Below are positions 24,977 through 34,181 of a DNA stretch of 64,000 nucleotides, piece after piece. The notes under the pieces were generated by a model that worked only from the letters and a program-made list of their open reading frames with translations, was not told the origin of the DNA and ran no database searches. The DNA is taken from the NCBI GenBank assembly GCA_041652575.1, contig JBAZHC010000008.1, positions 1 to 64,000 of the forward strand, written 5' to 3'. Position numbers and translations under genes: made by a program. The stretch is from Phycisphaerae bacterium (GTDB lineage: Bacteria; Planctomycetota; Phycisphaerae; Sedimentisphaerales; UBA12454). Every line of letters starts with the position of its first letter. The stretch's first letter is position 1.

Positions 24977-26384
24977 TATTCGAATAGTCAGTACATATCC
25001 GCCGAGAAGGTGCGGAATCGGAACGTTCAGCAGAGACCTCGCTAATTCGCTCGAGCATTTTACAGGCGAAGTCGGTCATATCAGGGTGGCTGTTATCGAC
25101 AAGGACAATCTTCCTTATCATATACCGGTAGATTTGATTATCGACCAGTATGACCCTCAATCGTGGCGGGATGCCACAAATGATATCATCACCCGCGCGA
25201 AGGAAAGCATAAACAAAACTATTATACTCCTTCAGCACGAATTCGGCCTTGACCCGGACGATAAAGGCAACAACGGCGCAGGTACGAACTTTGTTAATAT
25301 GGCAAAGGCTTTTTCTGAAAAAGGATTGACTGTACTTGTTTACCTGCATACTGTTCTTGACGACCCCAATCAACATCAGAAAAAAGTAGTGCAGTACCTT
25401 GCCCATTACAGCAGCGGCCTTATCGTAACAACTGAAAGCGCAATCCAGATTCTCCATTCTCCCCTCTACGAGATAGAGCACGATAAATTAAAACATATTG
25501 ACCACGGCATAAGGATGAGCCATCCATCACAGTTCGATCGGTTGGAGATAAAAGAAAAATTCGGTCTCAAGAACCGTTTCCTGATAACAACGATAGGATT
25601 GCTGTCTCCCGATAAAGGCGTTCAGTACGGCATAAGAGGACTTGGTAAATTTCTTACCGAATCCTGCACGCCGGCACAGAGAAATGATATCGTATATCTA
25701 ATCGCGGGACAATGCCATCCTGAGTTTGCCAAATACGGCAACGGTGAAGATTACAGGCGTTTTCAGCAGCTCATTAGCGAATCTCTCAAGCAGGCAGACG
25801 TCCGATGGTGTACAGTAAAAAATCTGGAAGGGATTCCGTTTGAGGAATATGACGTCATTTTTCTCGATAACTTTCTTGAGGAAAAATTACTGCTCGAACT
25901 TTACGGAGCATCGAATGTTATGCTTTTGCCGTATTTGAATATGCAGCAGATTTCCAGCGGTATTCTCGCCGATACTCTCGGTTCCGGCAGAGCGGCTATA
26001 GCAACAAAGTTCCGTTATGCACTCGAATTGATTTTATCAAATCATAAATGTCCCGACGGCCTTGTTATCGGCAGGCATGCAAGAGGTATTTTGGTCGACC
26101 CCGGCGAGGAAAGCGTCGAACAAATTGCCCAGGCACTTGATTATCTGGTCTTCAATCAGGCACAAAGGCTGCTTATGGAAAAACAGGCCCATCAAAGAGG
26201 TTATCAGATGAGCTGGCATAATACCGCCTGGGCGCTTTTACAATATGCCAATTTTTTAACTGAAGAAAAACAGATTCATACCGGAAGAGGTCTGAAATTC
26301 AAACGGGAAAAACCTTCGATTTATCAGCGTACCCAAACTGCACCTCCTGAACTTCCCAGGCAAAAAGAAAAACCAAATGCTTAG
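24966..26384 (+). CDS. GT4-family glycosyltransferase
   Basis: A 472-residue GT-B protein beginning MPYNIRIVSTYPPRRCGIGTFSRDL, a signature of the GT4 subgroup often found with glycogen- or trehalose-like glycoside genes. The C-terminal half has GLLSPDKGVQYGIRGL (donor-binding domain), a Gln/Ser-rich acceptor loop and ISSGILADTLGSGRAAIATKF. The last 40 residues are basic and Pro/Gln-rich, probably disordered. It overlaps the previous gene by 11 nt. Confidence 0.88.
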   Translation: MPYNIRIVSTYPPRRCGIGTFSRDLANSLEHFTGEVGHIRVAVIDKDNLPYHIPVDLIIDQYDPQSWRDATNDIITRAKESINKTIILLQHEFGLDPDDKGNNGAGTNFVNMAKAFSEKGLTVLVYLHTVLDDPNQHQKKVVQYLAHYSSGLIVTTESAIQILHSPLYEIEHDKLKHIDHGIRMSHPSQFDRLEIKEKFGLKNRFLITTIGLLSPDKGVQYGIRGLGKFLTESCTPAQRNDIVYLIAGQCHPEFAKYGNGEDYRRFQQLISESLKQADVRWCTVKNLEGIPFEEYDVIFLDNFLEEKLLLELYGASNVMLLPYLNMQQISSGILADTLGSGRAAIATKFRYALELILSNHKCPDGLVIGRHARGILVDPGEESVEQIAQALDYLVFNQAQRLLMEKQAHQRGYQMSWHNTAWALLQYANFLTEEKQIHTGRGLKFKREKPSIYQRTQTAPPELPRQKEKPNA

Positions 26385-26474
26385 AAATATTTTAGACTCT
26401 TATTATATCGACTTATTACAGCTTTTAGGAACCTCTTAAACAAAGCATCTCATTCCACACTCGGAGCCAAATCT

Positions 26475-26804
26475 ATGAAAACTATCATTCTCCTTACGAT
26501 TTCCAATATCTTTATGACCTTTGCGTGGTACGGACATTTGAAATTCAAGGATAAGCCTCTCGCATGGGTAATTCTCATAAGCTGGCTGATAGCGTTTGCA
26601 GAGTATTGTTTTCAGGTTCCCGCCAACAGGATCGGCAGTTACGTTTTTACCGCTGCGCAGTTAAAAACCATTCAGGAAGTAATTACACTGGTCGTTTTTT
26701 CAGTTTTTTCGATACTTTATCTGAAAGAGGAGTTTCGCTGGAATTATGCAGCAGGATTTTTATTGATTGTTCTGGCGGTTTTTGTAATCTTCAAAAAATG
26801 GTAA
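26475..26804 (+). CDS. DUF486 (DMT-superfamily) membrane protein
   Basis: A 109-residue protein with four membrane helices. The family text is IFMTFAWYGHLKFKDKPL, FAEYCFQVPANRIGSYVFTAAQLKTIQEVITL and EEFRWNYAAGFLLI. Homologues are drug/metabolite-transporter-like but their substrate is unknown. It is converging with the DUF3795 gene, 23 bp away. Confidence 0.92.
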   Translation: MKTIILLTISNIFMTFAWYGHLKFKDKPLAWVILISWLIAFAEYCFQVPANRIGSYVFTAAQLKTIQEVITLVVFSVFSILYLKEEFRWNYAAGFLLIVLAVFVIFKKW

Positions 26805-26827
26805 AAAAGATGTCAGGGGTTTTTCTC

Positions 26828-27235
26828 TTATTTCTTTTTTCCACAGCTATAACAAAAACCTTTATGAACACAAATAGTCCCGCCGCAATTGGAACATATC
26901 CATCTTGTTTTTTCGTTTAGTAAAAATTTTCTAATACCAGATTTTTCAATATTTCCAAGATTTTCAATCATGCTCATATTATACTTCGTTCTATATCTTT
27001 TATCCAAATGCTTCAATTTATCGCAGGGAAGATCATTACACTGAAAACAAAACTTTGCCTTTTTATTTTTAAAAACTTCGCAGATTTTGATTTTGCATTT
27101 AACGCGGGTTATCGGCTTGCCAATATCCGAGCCCCGGCACCCCGGGCATTTGTTATTTTCTCTTAAATACGCATGGCAAACACCGCAATTTATTCCACAT
27201 GGAGCAATAAGTGAAGCTGCATTTAATGATGCCAT
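26828..27235 (-). CDS. DUF3795 cysteine-rich protein
   Basis: A 135-residue protein with 16 Cys. The first part carries the DUF3795 pattern (APCGINCGVCHAYL, then NKCPGCRG, CKIKICEV, FCFQCNDLPCDKL). The last 30 residues add two more CxxC pairs (ICSNCGGTICVHKGFCYSCG), a zinc-ribbon-like tail. Probably binds zinc or an Fe-S cluster; function unknown. Confidence 0.9.
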   Translation of the reverse strand: MASLNAASLIAPCGINCGVCHAYLRENNKCPGCRGSDIGKPITRVKCKIKICEVFKNKKAKFCFQCNDLPCDKLKHLDKRYRTKYNMSMIENLGNIEKSGIRKFLLNEKTRWICSNCGGTICVHKGFCYSCGKKK

Positions 27236-27250
27236 AATAAACCTTATTTA

Positions 27251-28777
27251 TTATAAACTTCTGTCTAACTTTCTGTAACTGACGGCTTCGGCGATATGTT
27301 CGGCGCTGATATTTTCCTGGCCCGTCAAATCGGCGATGGTCCTTGCGACCTTGCAGATTTTGTCGTGTGCCCTTGCCGATAAACCAAATTCAGTCATTGC
27401 GTTTTTCAAAACCATTTCCGCAGGCGTATCGAGGTCGCAGTATTTACTCACCTGCCTGTGCGTCATCGTGGCGTTTGTGGTCGTCTTTTTTTCGCCGAAC
27501 CTTTTTCTTTGGATTTCTCTTGCGGCCACAACCTCCCGCCGTATCGCCGCTGAATCATAGGAGCTTTGTTTCGAGCGTAATTTGCTGAATGTAACACTGG
27601 GCACATCAATATGAATATCAATCCTGTCGAGCATCGGTCCTGAAATTCTCGCCATATACCGTTCAATCTGGTTCGGCGTACATTTGCATCTTTTCTGTGC
27701 CGAGCCGAAATATCCGCACGGACACGGATTTGTCGCGGCGACGAGCATAAAATTGGCCGGGAATGTAATTGAGCCTTTCGCACGTGAGACAGTAACCTTT
27801 TTTTCCTCCAAAGGCTGACGAATCATTTCCAAAACGTGTCTTGGAAATTCGGCAAACTCATCGAGAAATAAAATTCCGTTATGTGCAAGTGATAATTCGC
27901 CGCAGCGCGGATTAGTTCCGCCGCCAACCAGTGCCGCACCTGTCGCAGTATGATGCGGCGTTCGAACGGGTCTTGTCGCCATCAATGCCTTGCCGTCGAG
28001 CAGGCCGATGGTGGAATAAATCCTTGTCGTTTCCAGCGATTCAGTCAATCCCAATGGCGGTAGAATAGTAGCGAGCCTTTGAGCGAGCATTGTTTTTCCC
28101 GCTCCCGGCGGACCTATCATCAGAATATTATGCCCGCCTGCGGCGGCGATTGTCAGTGCGCGTTTGACGGTCTCCTGTCCTTTGACATCGGCGAAATCCA
28201 CATCGTAAACTCCCGCCTGCTTGAGAAGATGGTCGATATCGACATAAGCGGATTCCAGCGCTACCTGCCCTGCCAGAAACGATGCAGCCTGGGCCAGCGA
28301 GCCGACGCCGAAAACCTCGATATCTTCTACGACTGCGGCTTCGCGGACATTTTCCAAAGGTACAATCATACTTTTAAAGCCCCCTGCCTGTGCCGCCATC
28401 GCCATACTCAATACACCGTTAACCGGCCGAACTCTGCCATCGAGAGCAAGTTCGCCGATAATGACAAAATCCTTTATAACGGGACTTTCAATCGCTTTTG
28501 TGGCAAGCAGAATTCCCAGCGCAATCGGCAAATCGAACCCGGGCCCGACTTTTTTGACGTCGGCAGGCGCAAGATTTATTACGCTTTTTGTTTTTGGGTA
28601 TGTGTAGCCTGAATTTGTTACCGCCGATTGAACCCGTTCGATGCTTTCCTTTACAGCGGTATCCGGCAGGCCGACTATCAGTGATTTTTCAAACCCGCTG
28701 CGTTTTATATGAACTTCGACCTCGCAGATTATTCCTTCGATTCCTTCAAGCGTTACGCTATGCAGTTTTGCAAGCAT
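27251..28777 (-). CDS. comM: YifB / ComM-family Mg-chelatase-like AAA+ ATPase
   Basis: A 508-residue protein with the N-terminal ChlI domain (about 20-140), AAA+ core with Walker A GPPGAGKTMLAQRL and Walker B ILFLDEFAEF, sensor text NFMLVAATNPCPCGYFGS and the C-terminal ChlI_C domain (about 400-500). In naturally competent bacteria ComM is a helicase that drives branch migration of incoming DNA; elsewhere its role is less clear. GGAGGAG precedes the ATG. The downstream gene is DUF3795, 15 bp away. Confidence 0.95.
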   Translation of the reverse strand: MLAKLHSVTLEGIEGIICEVEVHIKRSGFEKSLIVGLPDTAVKESIERVQSAVTNSGYTYPKTKSVINLAPADVKKVGPGFDLPIALGILLATKAIESPVIKDFVIIGELALDGRVRPVNGVLSMAMAAQAGGFKSMIVPLENVREAAVVEDIEVFGVGSLAQAASFLAGQVALESAYVDIDHLLKQAGVYDVDFADVKGQETVKRALTIAAAGGHNILMIGPPGAGKTMLAQRLATILPPLGLTESLETTRIYSTIGLLDGKALMATRPVRTPHHTATGAALVGGGTNPRCGELSLAHNGILFLDEFAEFPRHVLEMIRQPLEEKKVTVSRAKGSITFPANFMLVAATNPCPCGYFGSAQKRCKCTPNQIERYMARISGPMLDRIDIHIDVPSVTFSKLRSKQSSYDSAAIRREVVAAREIQRKRFGEKKTTTNATMTHRQVSKYCDLDTPAEMVLKNAMTEFGLSARAHDKICKVARTIADLTGQENISAEHIAEAVSYRKLDRSL

Positions 28778-28798
28778 ATCTCCTCCCTGATCTTACCG

Positions 28799-29833
28799 TT
28801 ACGGCAGTCTCTTGAAATGCAGGTATTCGACAACAATCAAAATCAGCCAGCCTATTTGCAGAACAAAAAATAATATTATTTGTATCCACTCGGCACGATG
28901 TTTTGCCGAAACTGTAAAGTTTTCCATAATCAGCGAATAACTGTCCTGAAGCGATTCGAGTTTGCCGCGGATAGTTCTTCTCCAGTCGTCGATTTTAAAT
29001 TTTGCCGCAGCCATCTCATAGAAACGTGCCGAGTACCAGTCGCCGATAAGCTTGATATCGCGTTCGAGTCTTTGCAGTTCCGAACTGGAAGTCATTCGTA
29101 TCTCCATGGTTTCTTTCATTTTCTGCGCCAAATCTCTGCCGCGCAGGCTTCCGCCTACCGGTATATTATGCAGCAGTTCTGCCAACCGGGTCAGTCTCCC
29201 GTCAAGCTGATGGTCAAGAAGTCGGCACCTTAAAAGCTGAAGATTCGCAAGCGTCAGCAATTCCAAATCTTCCTCGATATCGCCGTTGGGGTCGAATAGA
29301 AACGCTCCGTCCCAGTCGATTATCGATAAATCATTATTATCATATTTGATTTTACTGTTGAGTGTGTATTGCACTTCCTGCGGGTCGAGGCTTAACAGTT
29401 CTTCCGATTTCAGAAGCGACACGATAATATCTTTGTTATTGAGGAACTGCTCAGGCGCGCCTTCGTAATCAGTAACCGCAAAAACCGAGTACTCTTCACT
29501 GAACAAAGGCTCGCCGCCGTATTCCTTCAGGATTTCATACGAATGTTCGTAAGACTGCTTCTCGAGTGCAAAAATTTCCTTATGAAATATGCTTTCAACC
29601 TCTATTGTCGTCTGAATCAGAAGCACATCGGGCTGATACCCGCGAAGGTGATATGTTACGTTTTTGTCTCCGATGGCATAACTTCCCTGCCCGACTATTA
29701 CCTGTTTCGGCACAGCGGTTTTATAATACACCGGAGAGCTTTTGATAACCGCGGGATTGAATACTTCGCCGGTAAGCTGCTTCGAAACTTTTCCCAATAA
29801 TAACGTGATAAGTCGTTGTTTTACCTCTGCCAT
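28799..29833 (-). CDS. RMD1/DUF155-like membrane-anchored protein
   Basis: A 344-residue protein, soluble until one C-terminal membrane helix (IILFFVLQIGWLILIVVEYL). The region IDWDGAFLFDPNGDIEEDLELLTLANLQLLRCRLLD and the long helical part after it resemble the C-terminal part of the RMD1 / DUF155 family, whose members are tail-anchored. No ribosome site is obvious at the start. It is 21 bp upstream of comM. Family assignment is tentative. Confidence 0.65.
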   Translation of the reverse strand: MAEVKQRLITLLLGKVSKQLTGEVFNPAVIKSSPVYYKTAVPKQVIVGQGSYAIGDKNVTYHLRGYQPDVLLIQTTIEVESIFHKEIFALEKQSYEHSYEILKEYGGEPLFSEEYSVFAVTDYEGAPEQFLNNKDIIVSLLKSEELLSLDPQEVQYTLNSKIKYDNNDLSIIDWDGAFLFDPNGDIEEDLELLTLANLQLLRCRLLDHQLDGRLTRLAELLHNIPVGGSLRGRDLAQKMKETMEIRMTSSSELQRLERDIKLIGDWYSARFYEMAAAKFKIDDWRRTIRGKLESLQDSYSLIMENFTVSAKHRAEWIQIILFFVLQIGWLILIVVEYLHFKRLP

Positions 29834-29888
29834 ATTGTAAATTATAACTGCGTTTTGTCTTTATACCAGTATGTTTTGGTTTTTCTCT

Positions 29889-29918
29889 TTGCTTTTTTCA
29901 GGCATTCTGCGTTACAAT
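29889..29918 (+). promoter_or_regulatory. promoter of DUF6941 gene
   Basis: TTGCTT (29889-29894), 18 nt, TACAAT (29913-29918), then AAAGGAG and the ATG at 29950. Confidence 0.45.
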
Positions 29919-29949
29919 TCTCCCGTCTATTTTAGTCAAAGGAGATAAA

Positions 29950-30354
29950 ATGGAAATCGAGGCTTTTCTATTATGCGACGCCGCAACGGAACAGCAGGGA
30001 AAATTGAATATTTTAGGGGCTTTTGACAATATATGGGTCAGGCAATTGCCTGCCAAGCACCCCTTCTGCTCAATCGCGGCAAGAATCCGTTTTGACAGAA
30101 TAGAAGAAGGTAATCATCCCGTTAAAATCCAGATAATCGACGAGGACGGCAAAAATATAGCCCCCAAACTCGAAGGCAATATATCCGTACGAACCGGCCC
30201 CGGTTTTGATTCCTCCGCAACTAACCTTATTCTCAATATCCAGGGCCTGGAATTTAAGCAATATGGACGGTATCAAATCGACCTGGCGGTTGACGGTCAG
30301 CTGCAGGCTTCGCTGCCTTTAAGGGTAAGCGAAGTGCCAAAACAGGCCCAATAA
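29950..30354 (+). CDS. DUF6941-family protein
   Basis: A 134-residue, all-beta protein that begins MEIEAFLLCDAATEQQGKLNILGAFD, the typical opening of this small family, and continues with VKIQIIDEDGKNI and GRYQIDLAVDG. It has no signal peptide. Homologues are widespread in planctomycetes and actinobacteria without an assigned role. AAAGGAG lies 5 nt upstream. Confidence 0.88.
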   Translation: MEIEAFLLCDAATEQQGKLNILGAFDNIWVRQLPAKHPFCSIAARIRFDRIEEGNHPVKIQIIDEDGKNIAPKLEGNISVRTGPGFDSSATNLILNIQGLEFKQYGRYQIDLAVDGQLQASLPLRVSEVPKQAQ

Positions 30355-30438
30355 ATCTGTTTTTTGAAATCATAAACCCTTTGCCTAAAGCAAGTTATAA
30401 AATTTTAAAAAAATGTAAAAAAAATATCAAAAAACCCT

Positions 30439-30466
30439 TTGCAAAAACCAGATACTGGGATATAAT
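30439..30466 (+). promoter_or_regulatory. strong sigma70-type promoter of small RNA
   Basis: TTGCAA (30439-30444), a 16-nt spacer, and a perfect TATAAT (30461-30466). No open reading frame with a ribosome site follows before the terminator at 30584. Confidence 0.75.
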
Positions 30467-30472
30467 AGATGG

Positions 30473-30608
30473 CGTAGTAATGCTCTTTTTTTTCTTATAA
30501 TGGTTTTGGTTTCGCTGAAGTGAAATGTTTTTTTATAACCCAATAGTTCTATATATTAAATACTAAGGGTTTTGCTTCAGCAAGGCTCAGGTCTCCTGAG
30601 CCTTTTTT
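30473..30608 (+). ncRNA. candidate structured small RNA (about 135 nt)
   Basis: A transcript from the promoter at 30439-30466 to the terminator at 30584-30608 would be about 135 nt. GCTGAAG (30514-30520) can pair with CTTCAGC (30575-30581), closing a long U-rich loop just before the terminator hairpin. There is no convincing coding frame. It does not match tmRNA, 6S, RNase P or SRP RNA by eye. The 265-bp gap between the DUF6941 gene and the convergent transporter gene is otherwise empty. Confidence 0.6.
30584..30608 (+). terminator. rho-independent terminator
   Basis: GGCTCAGG (30584-30591), loop TCT, CCTGAGCC (30595-30602), then six T. Confidence 0.9.
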
Positions 30609-30619
30609 ATTGCGCAATT

Positions 30620-31894
30620 TTACACCGGCCGCCATATCAGCCAGACAAATATATACGCTGCGCCAACCGCGGCGAGGGTAAACGGTAATCCTATTTTTAC
30701 AAAGTCCCCGAACTTAACCTGATACCCTTCTTTCTTCAGTATCCCGCAGCCTATGATATTTGCCGATGCTCCGATTGGTGTAATATTTCCGCCAAGACTT
30801 GCACCAATCAGCAGGCCGTAAAGAAACAACGACGGCTCCATATTAAGTTTAGCGGCCATTGAAATCGCTACCGGCAGCATCGCCGCCAGGAAAGGCACAT
30901 TGTCCACAAACGCCGAGACAAAAACAGAGATAAAAACTATTAACGTATAACCTAAAAATATGTTTTGCCCTACCAGCTTCGACATAAATTCAGCGATTGT
31001 TTCAATCCAGCCTGTCGCGGTAACGCCGCCGACAAGCACAAAAATACCCATCAGAAACAAAGTTGTGTCCCAGTCGAGAGACTTTACCCCCGCTATAATA
31101 GAAGTTTTATTAACAAATTTTTGCCACAGCAGGGAAATCGTTCCAAAGACCATACACATTATACCGGCCAGACAGGAAAAGCCTGTATCGAAAAAGCTCG
31201 ATGCGGCAAGTGCGATTATTAAAACGACCAGCAATATTGTAGGAACCCATGATTTGACTTTTTCTACCGCTACAATCCCGGTCTTTTGGCGGTGTTTTCT
31301 GAAAATAAAATAAAGGACGCAAAACGAAACGGCCGCACCGATTTCAACTGCGAAAAAGATACTCGGCCTGCCGTGATAGAAAAAGAAATCCCAAAATGTC
31401 ATTTTCGCGAAACCTCCCAAAAGCATACTTGGCGGGTCTCCTATTAACGTTGCCGTTCCCTGCAGGTTACTCGATATGACAATCCCTATCATCATATTAA
31501 CAGGACTGATTTTAAGTTTTTTCGCCAGTGCCAGTGCTATCGGCGCAACTATCAGAACCGTCGCGACATTTTCAACAAACGCCGAGATAAATCCTGTCAG
31601 CATACAAATAAAAAGTATCGCCCACGTTGTGTTTTTGGCCTTGTTGACAATGACCTCGGCGAGCCACGCCGGCATCCTGCTTTCCATAAATATATCGGCA
31701 ACGGCCAGCGTACCGACAAATATTCCCATCACGTTCCAGTTTATCGCCCAAAAAGCCTGCCTGAGCGTGATTGCTCCGGTAAAAATAACCAGCAGGCTCG
31801 CTATAACAGCGATAACGGTTCTTCTGGCGGGCAGAAAAACAAATAACGCATACGCTATAATAAATAGAGATACTGCTATTGTCCGGTGTTCCAT
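30620..31894 (-). CDS. ArsB/NhaD (SLC13-type) ion transporter
   Basis: A 424-residue membrane protein with about eleven helices and an internal repeat. Each half has a helix-loop-helix signature: FVENVATVLIVAPIAL in the first and FVDNVPFLAAMLPVAI in the second, typical of the ion-transporter superfamily. LQGTATLIGDPPSMLLGG and LGGNITPIGASANIIG are the paired substrate-binding loops. The substrate (Na+/H+, arsenite or a dicarboxylate) cannot be read from the sequence; no ars genes are near. Confidence 0.9.
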   Translation of the reverse strand: MEHRTIAVSLFIIAYALFVFLPARRTVIAVIASLLVIFTGAITLRQAFWAINWNVMGIFVGTLAVADIFMESRMPAWLAEVIVNKAKNTTWAILFICMLTGFISAFVENVATVLIVAPIALALAKKLKISPVNMMIGIVISSNLQGTATLIGDPPSMLLGGFAKMTFWDFFFYHGRPSIFFAVEIGAAVSFCVLYFIFRKHRQKTGIVAVEKVKSWVPTILLVVLIIALAASSFFDTGFSCLAGIMCMVFGTISLLWQKFVNKTSIIAGVKSLDWDTTLFLMGIFVLVGGVTATGWIETIAEFMSKLVGQNIFLGYTLIVFISVFVSAFVDNVPFLAAMLPVAISMAAKLNMEPSLFLYGLLIGASLGGNITPIGASANIIGCGILKKEGYQVKFGDFVKIGLPFTLAAVGAAYIFVWLIWRPV

Positions 31895-31951
31895 AATGGG
31901 GATAATTTTAACCTGCCGGAAACTTTACGCAAGCAAATTTGAAATGGTTGT

Positions 31952-32155
31952 TCAGTTGCTTTTCTTTTTTAATTTCGCCGTTATCGCCGCGAAAAGTATA
32001 TGTCTCAGCCGGTCAATTGTCAAACTGCCGAGATACTCATCGGTGAAGTCGAACCTGAAATTGCCCCTGAAATTTTTGAGTCTTTTTTCTACCTCGCTCC
32101 TGCCGAGCGACGAGATGGAACTTGCAAGCCGTTCAAATGTTCTTTCCGTGTCCAT
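31952..32155 (-). CDS. small hypothetical protein upstream of transporter
   Basis: A 67-residue basic protein (MDTERTFERLASSISSLGR at the start, RLRHILFAAITAKLKKKSN at the end), with no membrane segment. The ribosome site is weak. It lies 57 bp upstream of the transporter gene on the same strand and diverges from queA. The composition is protein-like, but I do not recognise a family. Confidence 0.5.
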   Translation of the reverse strand: MDTERTFERLASSISSLGRSEVEKRLKNFRGNFRFDFTDEYLGSLTIDRLRHILFAAITAKLKKKSN

Positions 32156-32317
32156 TTATCTTCTGTCCCGAATCAATCTTTATCACTGCTCTTTTTATCG
32201 GATTTAATCGCCTGTGGTTTTCTTTCTAAAAAACAAATACAGAAAAAACGCTTATTATCAGAAACAAAACCGGATAATTTTTTTGTCATTTTCCCGAAGG
32301 TCTGATAATTTACTGTT

Positions 32318-33364
32318 ATGGAAATCGAAAAACTCAATTACGACCTGCCGCCGGAGTTAATCGCTCAAAAGCCGGCCCAAAACCGCAGCGACAGCAGAAT
32401 GCTCGTTCTGAACCGCACCGATGGCTCTCTGCGAGACAGCAGTTTCTCCAAAATCTGCGATTTCCTGCAAAAAGGCGACTGCCTTGTCATAAATAATACA
32501 AAAGTCATCCCCGCAAGGTTCTTCGCTCAAAAGAAAACCGGTGCTCAAATCGAAGGCCTTTTCCTGACAGTGCAGGATGACAAATGGAAAGTAATGCTGA
32601 AAAATTCGGCACGCGTAAAAGAAGGCCAAGTCATATTTCTGCTCGACAGGGATAAAAAACAATACTGCCCCGCCGTCATCGACACTAAGCTCGAGGCCGG
32701 TCAATGGCTCATAAAACCAGACTGCAAGGTGCCCGCTGAAAATATTTTAGACAGCATCGGTTTTGCTCCCCTGCCACCTTATATAAAAAGACCACAGGGC
32801 GGCTGCGAATATGAACTCGACAATAATCGCTATCAGACCGTTTACGCCCTCAACAACGGCGCCATCGCCGCCCCGACCGCAGGGCTGCACTTTACGCCGG
32901 GGCTTCTCGAACAAGTCAAGGCGAAAGGAATATCCGTTGCCCAGATTACACTTCACGTCGGCCAGGGTACTTTCCTTCCCGTAAAAACCGAAACTCTTGA
33001 AGAACACGAAATTCACAGCGAAGAATATTTCATCGATGAACAAAACGCAGATATTATTAACAAAGCAATTCAGGCCGGCGGAAGAATTTTCGCCGTCGGC
33101 ACAACATCCGTCAGAACTCTCGAAACAGTCGCGCAGGGCAGAAAAGTAACGCCGTCAAAAGGACAAACAAATCTGTTCATCACCCCCGGCTTTGAGTTTA
33201 AGATTACCGGTTGCTTAATCACGAACTTTCACCTGCCCAAATCCACACTGCTCGCCCTGGTCGGAGCATTCGCCGGATTGGAGACAATTCTTGCCGCCTA
33301 CAGCCACGCCGTAAAGGAAAAATACCGTTTTTATTCCTATGGCGATTGTATGCTGATACTGTAA
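32318..33364 (+). CDS. queA: S-adenosylmethionine:tRNA ribosyltransferase-isomerase
   Basis: Transfers the ribosyl part of S-adenosylmethionine to preQ1-modified tRNA to form epoxyqueuosine. The 348 residues cover the whole family: FDYDLPPELIA-like opening (LNYDLPPELIAQKPAQNRSD), MLVLNRTDGSL, NNTKVIPARFF, AAPTAGLHFTPGLLE, TLHVGQGTFLPV and the end AVKEKYRFYSYGDCMLI. No other queuosine gene is in the window. Confidence 0.97.
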   Translation: MEIEKLNYDLPPELIAQKPAQNRSDSRMLVLNRTDGSLRDSSFSKICDFLQKGDCLVINNTKVIPARFFAQKKTGAQIEGLFLTVQDDKWKVMLKNSARVKEGQVIFLLDRDKKQYCPAVIDTKLEAGQWLIKPDCKVPAENILDSIGFAPLPPYIKRPQGGCEYELDNNRYQTVYALNNGAIAAPTAGLHFTPGLLEQVKAKGISVAQITLHVGQGTFLPVKTETLEEHEIHSEEYFIDEQNADIINKAIQAGGRIFAVGTTSVRTLETVAQGRKVTPSKGQTNLFITPGFEFKITGCLITNFHLPKSTLLALVGAFAGLETILAAYSHAVKEKYRFYSYGDCMLIL

Positions 33365-33520
33365 CGCAAATCGTAACTCTTTTATTCCAAAGATGTTACA
33401 TCTAAAATAATTATAAATATAATTAAAGTATTTGCCTTTTGAACTAAAAACTTATAGAATTTTGCGTTCAATGATTTTGAAACCCTTCTTTATTATTTTC
33501 GATGGAATGAGATTTTAGAA

Positions 33521-33979
33521 ATGGTATTGACTCAGATTCTTAAACCGGTTTGTGTAAAGGTTCCGCTGGGCGGAAAAGACAAGGACTCTGCAATACAGGA
33601 GCTTGTCGAACTGCTCGACGCTGGAAAATTGCTTACCAACAAAGACGAAGTGCTCCTGGCGGTAAGGAGCAGAGAAAGTACAAGAAGCACCGGAATCGGC
33701 TCCGGCATCGCCATACCTCACGGCAAATGCAAAGGCGTTAAAGAGCTGGTAATGGCGATTGGCATTTCACGTGACGGCATTGATTTTCAGAGCATCGATT
33801 CAAAGCCTGTTTACATAGTTGTGCTTTTGGCTTCTCCGATGGACAGGACAGGTCCGCATATCCAGGCCCTTGCCAGAATCAGCAGATTAATGCTGGATGA
33901 AGACTTCAAAAACAAACTGCAGAATGCCGCTTCGGCCGATGAACTCTACAATCTGATTAGCGAAAAAGAAGCGGAATAA
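33521..33979 (+). CDS. PTS EIIA type-2 domain protein (PtsN/fructose type)
   Basis: A stand-alone EIIA domain of 152 residues. The active-site His is His67 in GIAIPHGKCKGV, preceded by the usual STGIGSG. The C-terminal part (ASPMDRTGPHIQALARISRLM) is also typical. As no EIIB/EIIC is adjacent, a regulatory PtsN-like role is more likely than sugar uptake. It precedes glgP by 200 bp on the same strand. Confidence 0.92.
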   Translation: MVLTQILKPVCVKVPLGGKDKDSAIQELVELLDAGKLLTNKDEVLLAVRSRESTRSTGIGSGIAIPHGKCKGVKELVMAIGISRDGIDFQSIDSKPVYIVVLLASPMDRTGPHIQALARISRLMLDEDFKNKLQNAASADELYNLISEKEAE

Positions 33980-33992
33980 ATAAAAACAAATC

Positions 33993-34018
33993 TTAAAAGC
34001 CCCCGGCCTTACCGGGGG
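33993..34018 (-). terminator. GC-rich hairpin with T-tract on the minus strand
   Basis: CCCCCGG (34000-34006) pairs with CCGGGGG (34012-34018) around 5 nt. On the plus strand it is not followed by T, but on the minus strand it is followed by CTTTT. It may stop an unseen minus-strand transcript from the 200-bp gap before glgP, or simply be a stable 3' end for the EIIA message. Confidence 0.4.
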
Positions 34019-34181
34019 TTCATCGCTGCGCCCCCGATTTATCGGAAGTATGGTTTTCCAGCAAAATACGCAACAATATACTCTTTGCACAAGTCCGATA
34101 ACCTAAAAAGCTTTTCTAATCCGCAATTAAGCAATCCCCTGAAAATGACGATAGAATAACATACGAAAATTAAGGAACGAT

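Noticed and set aside
33980..34181. Riboswitch before glgP (cyclic-di-GMP type considered)
   Set aside because: Only a single GC-rich hairpin is seen; the conserved junction and loop nucleotides of the known classes are not present.
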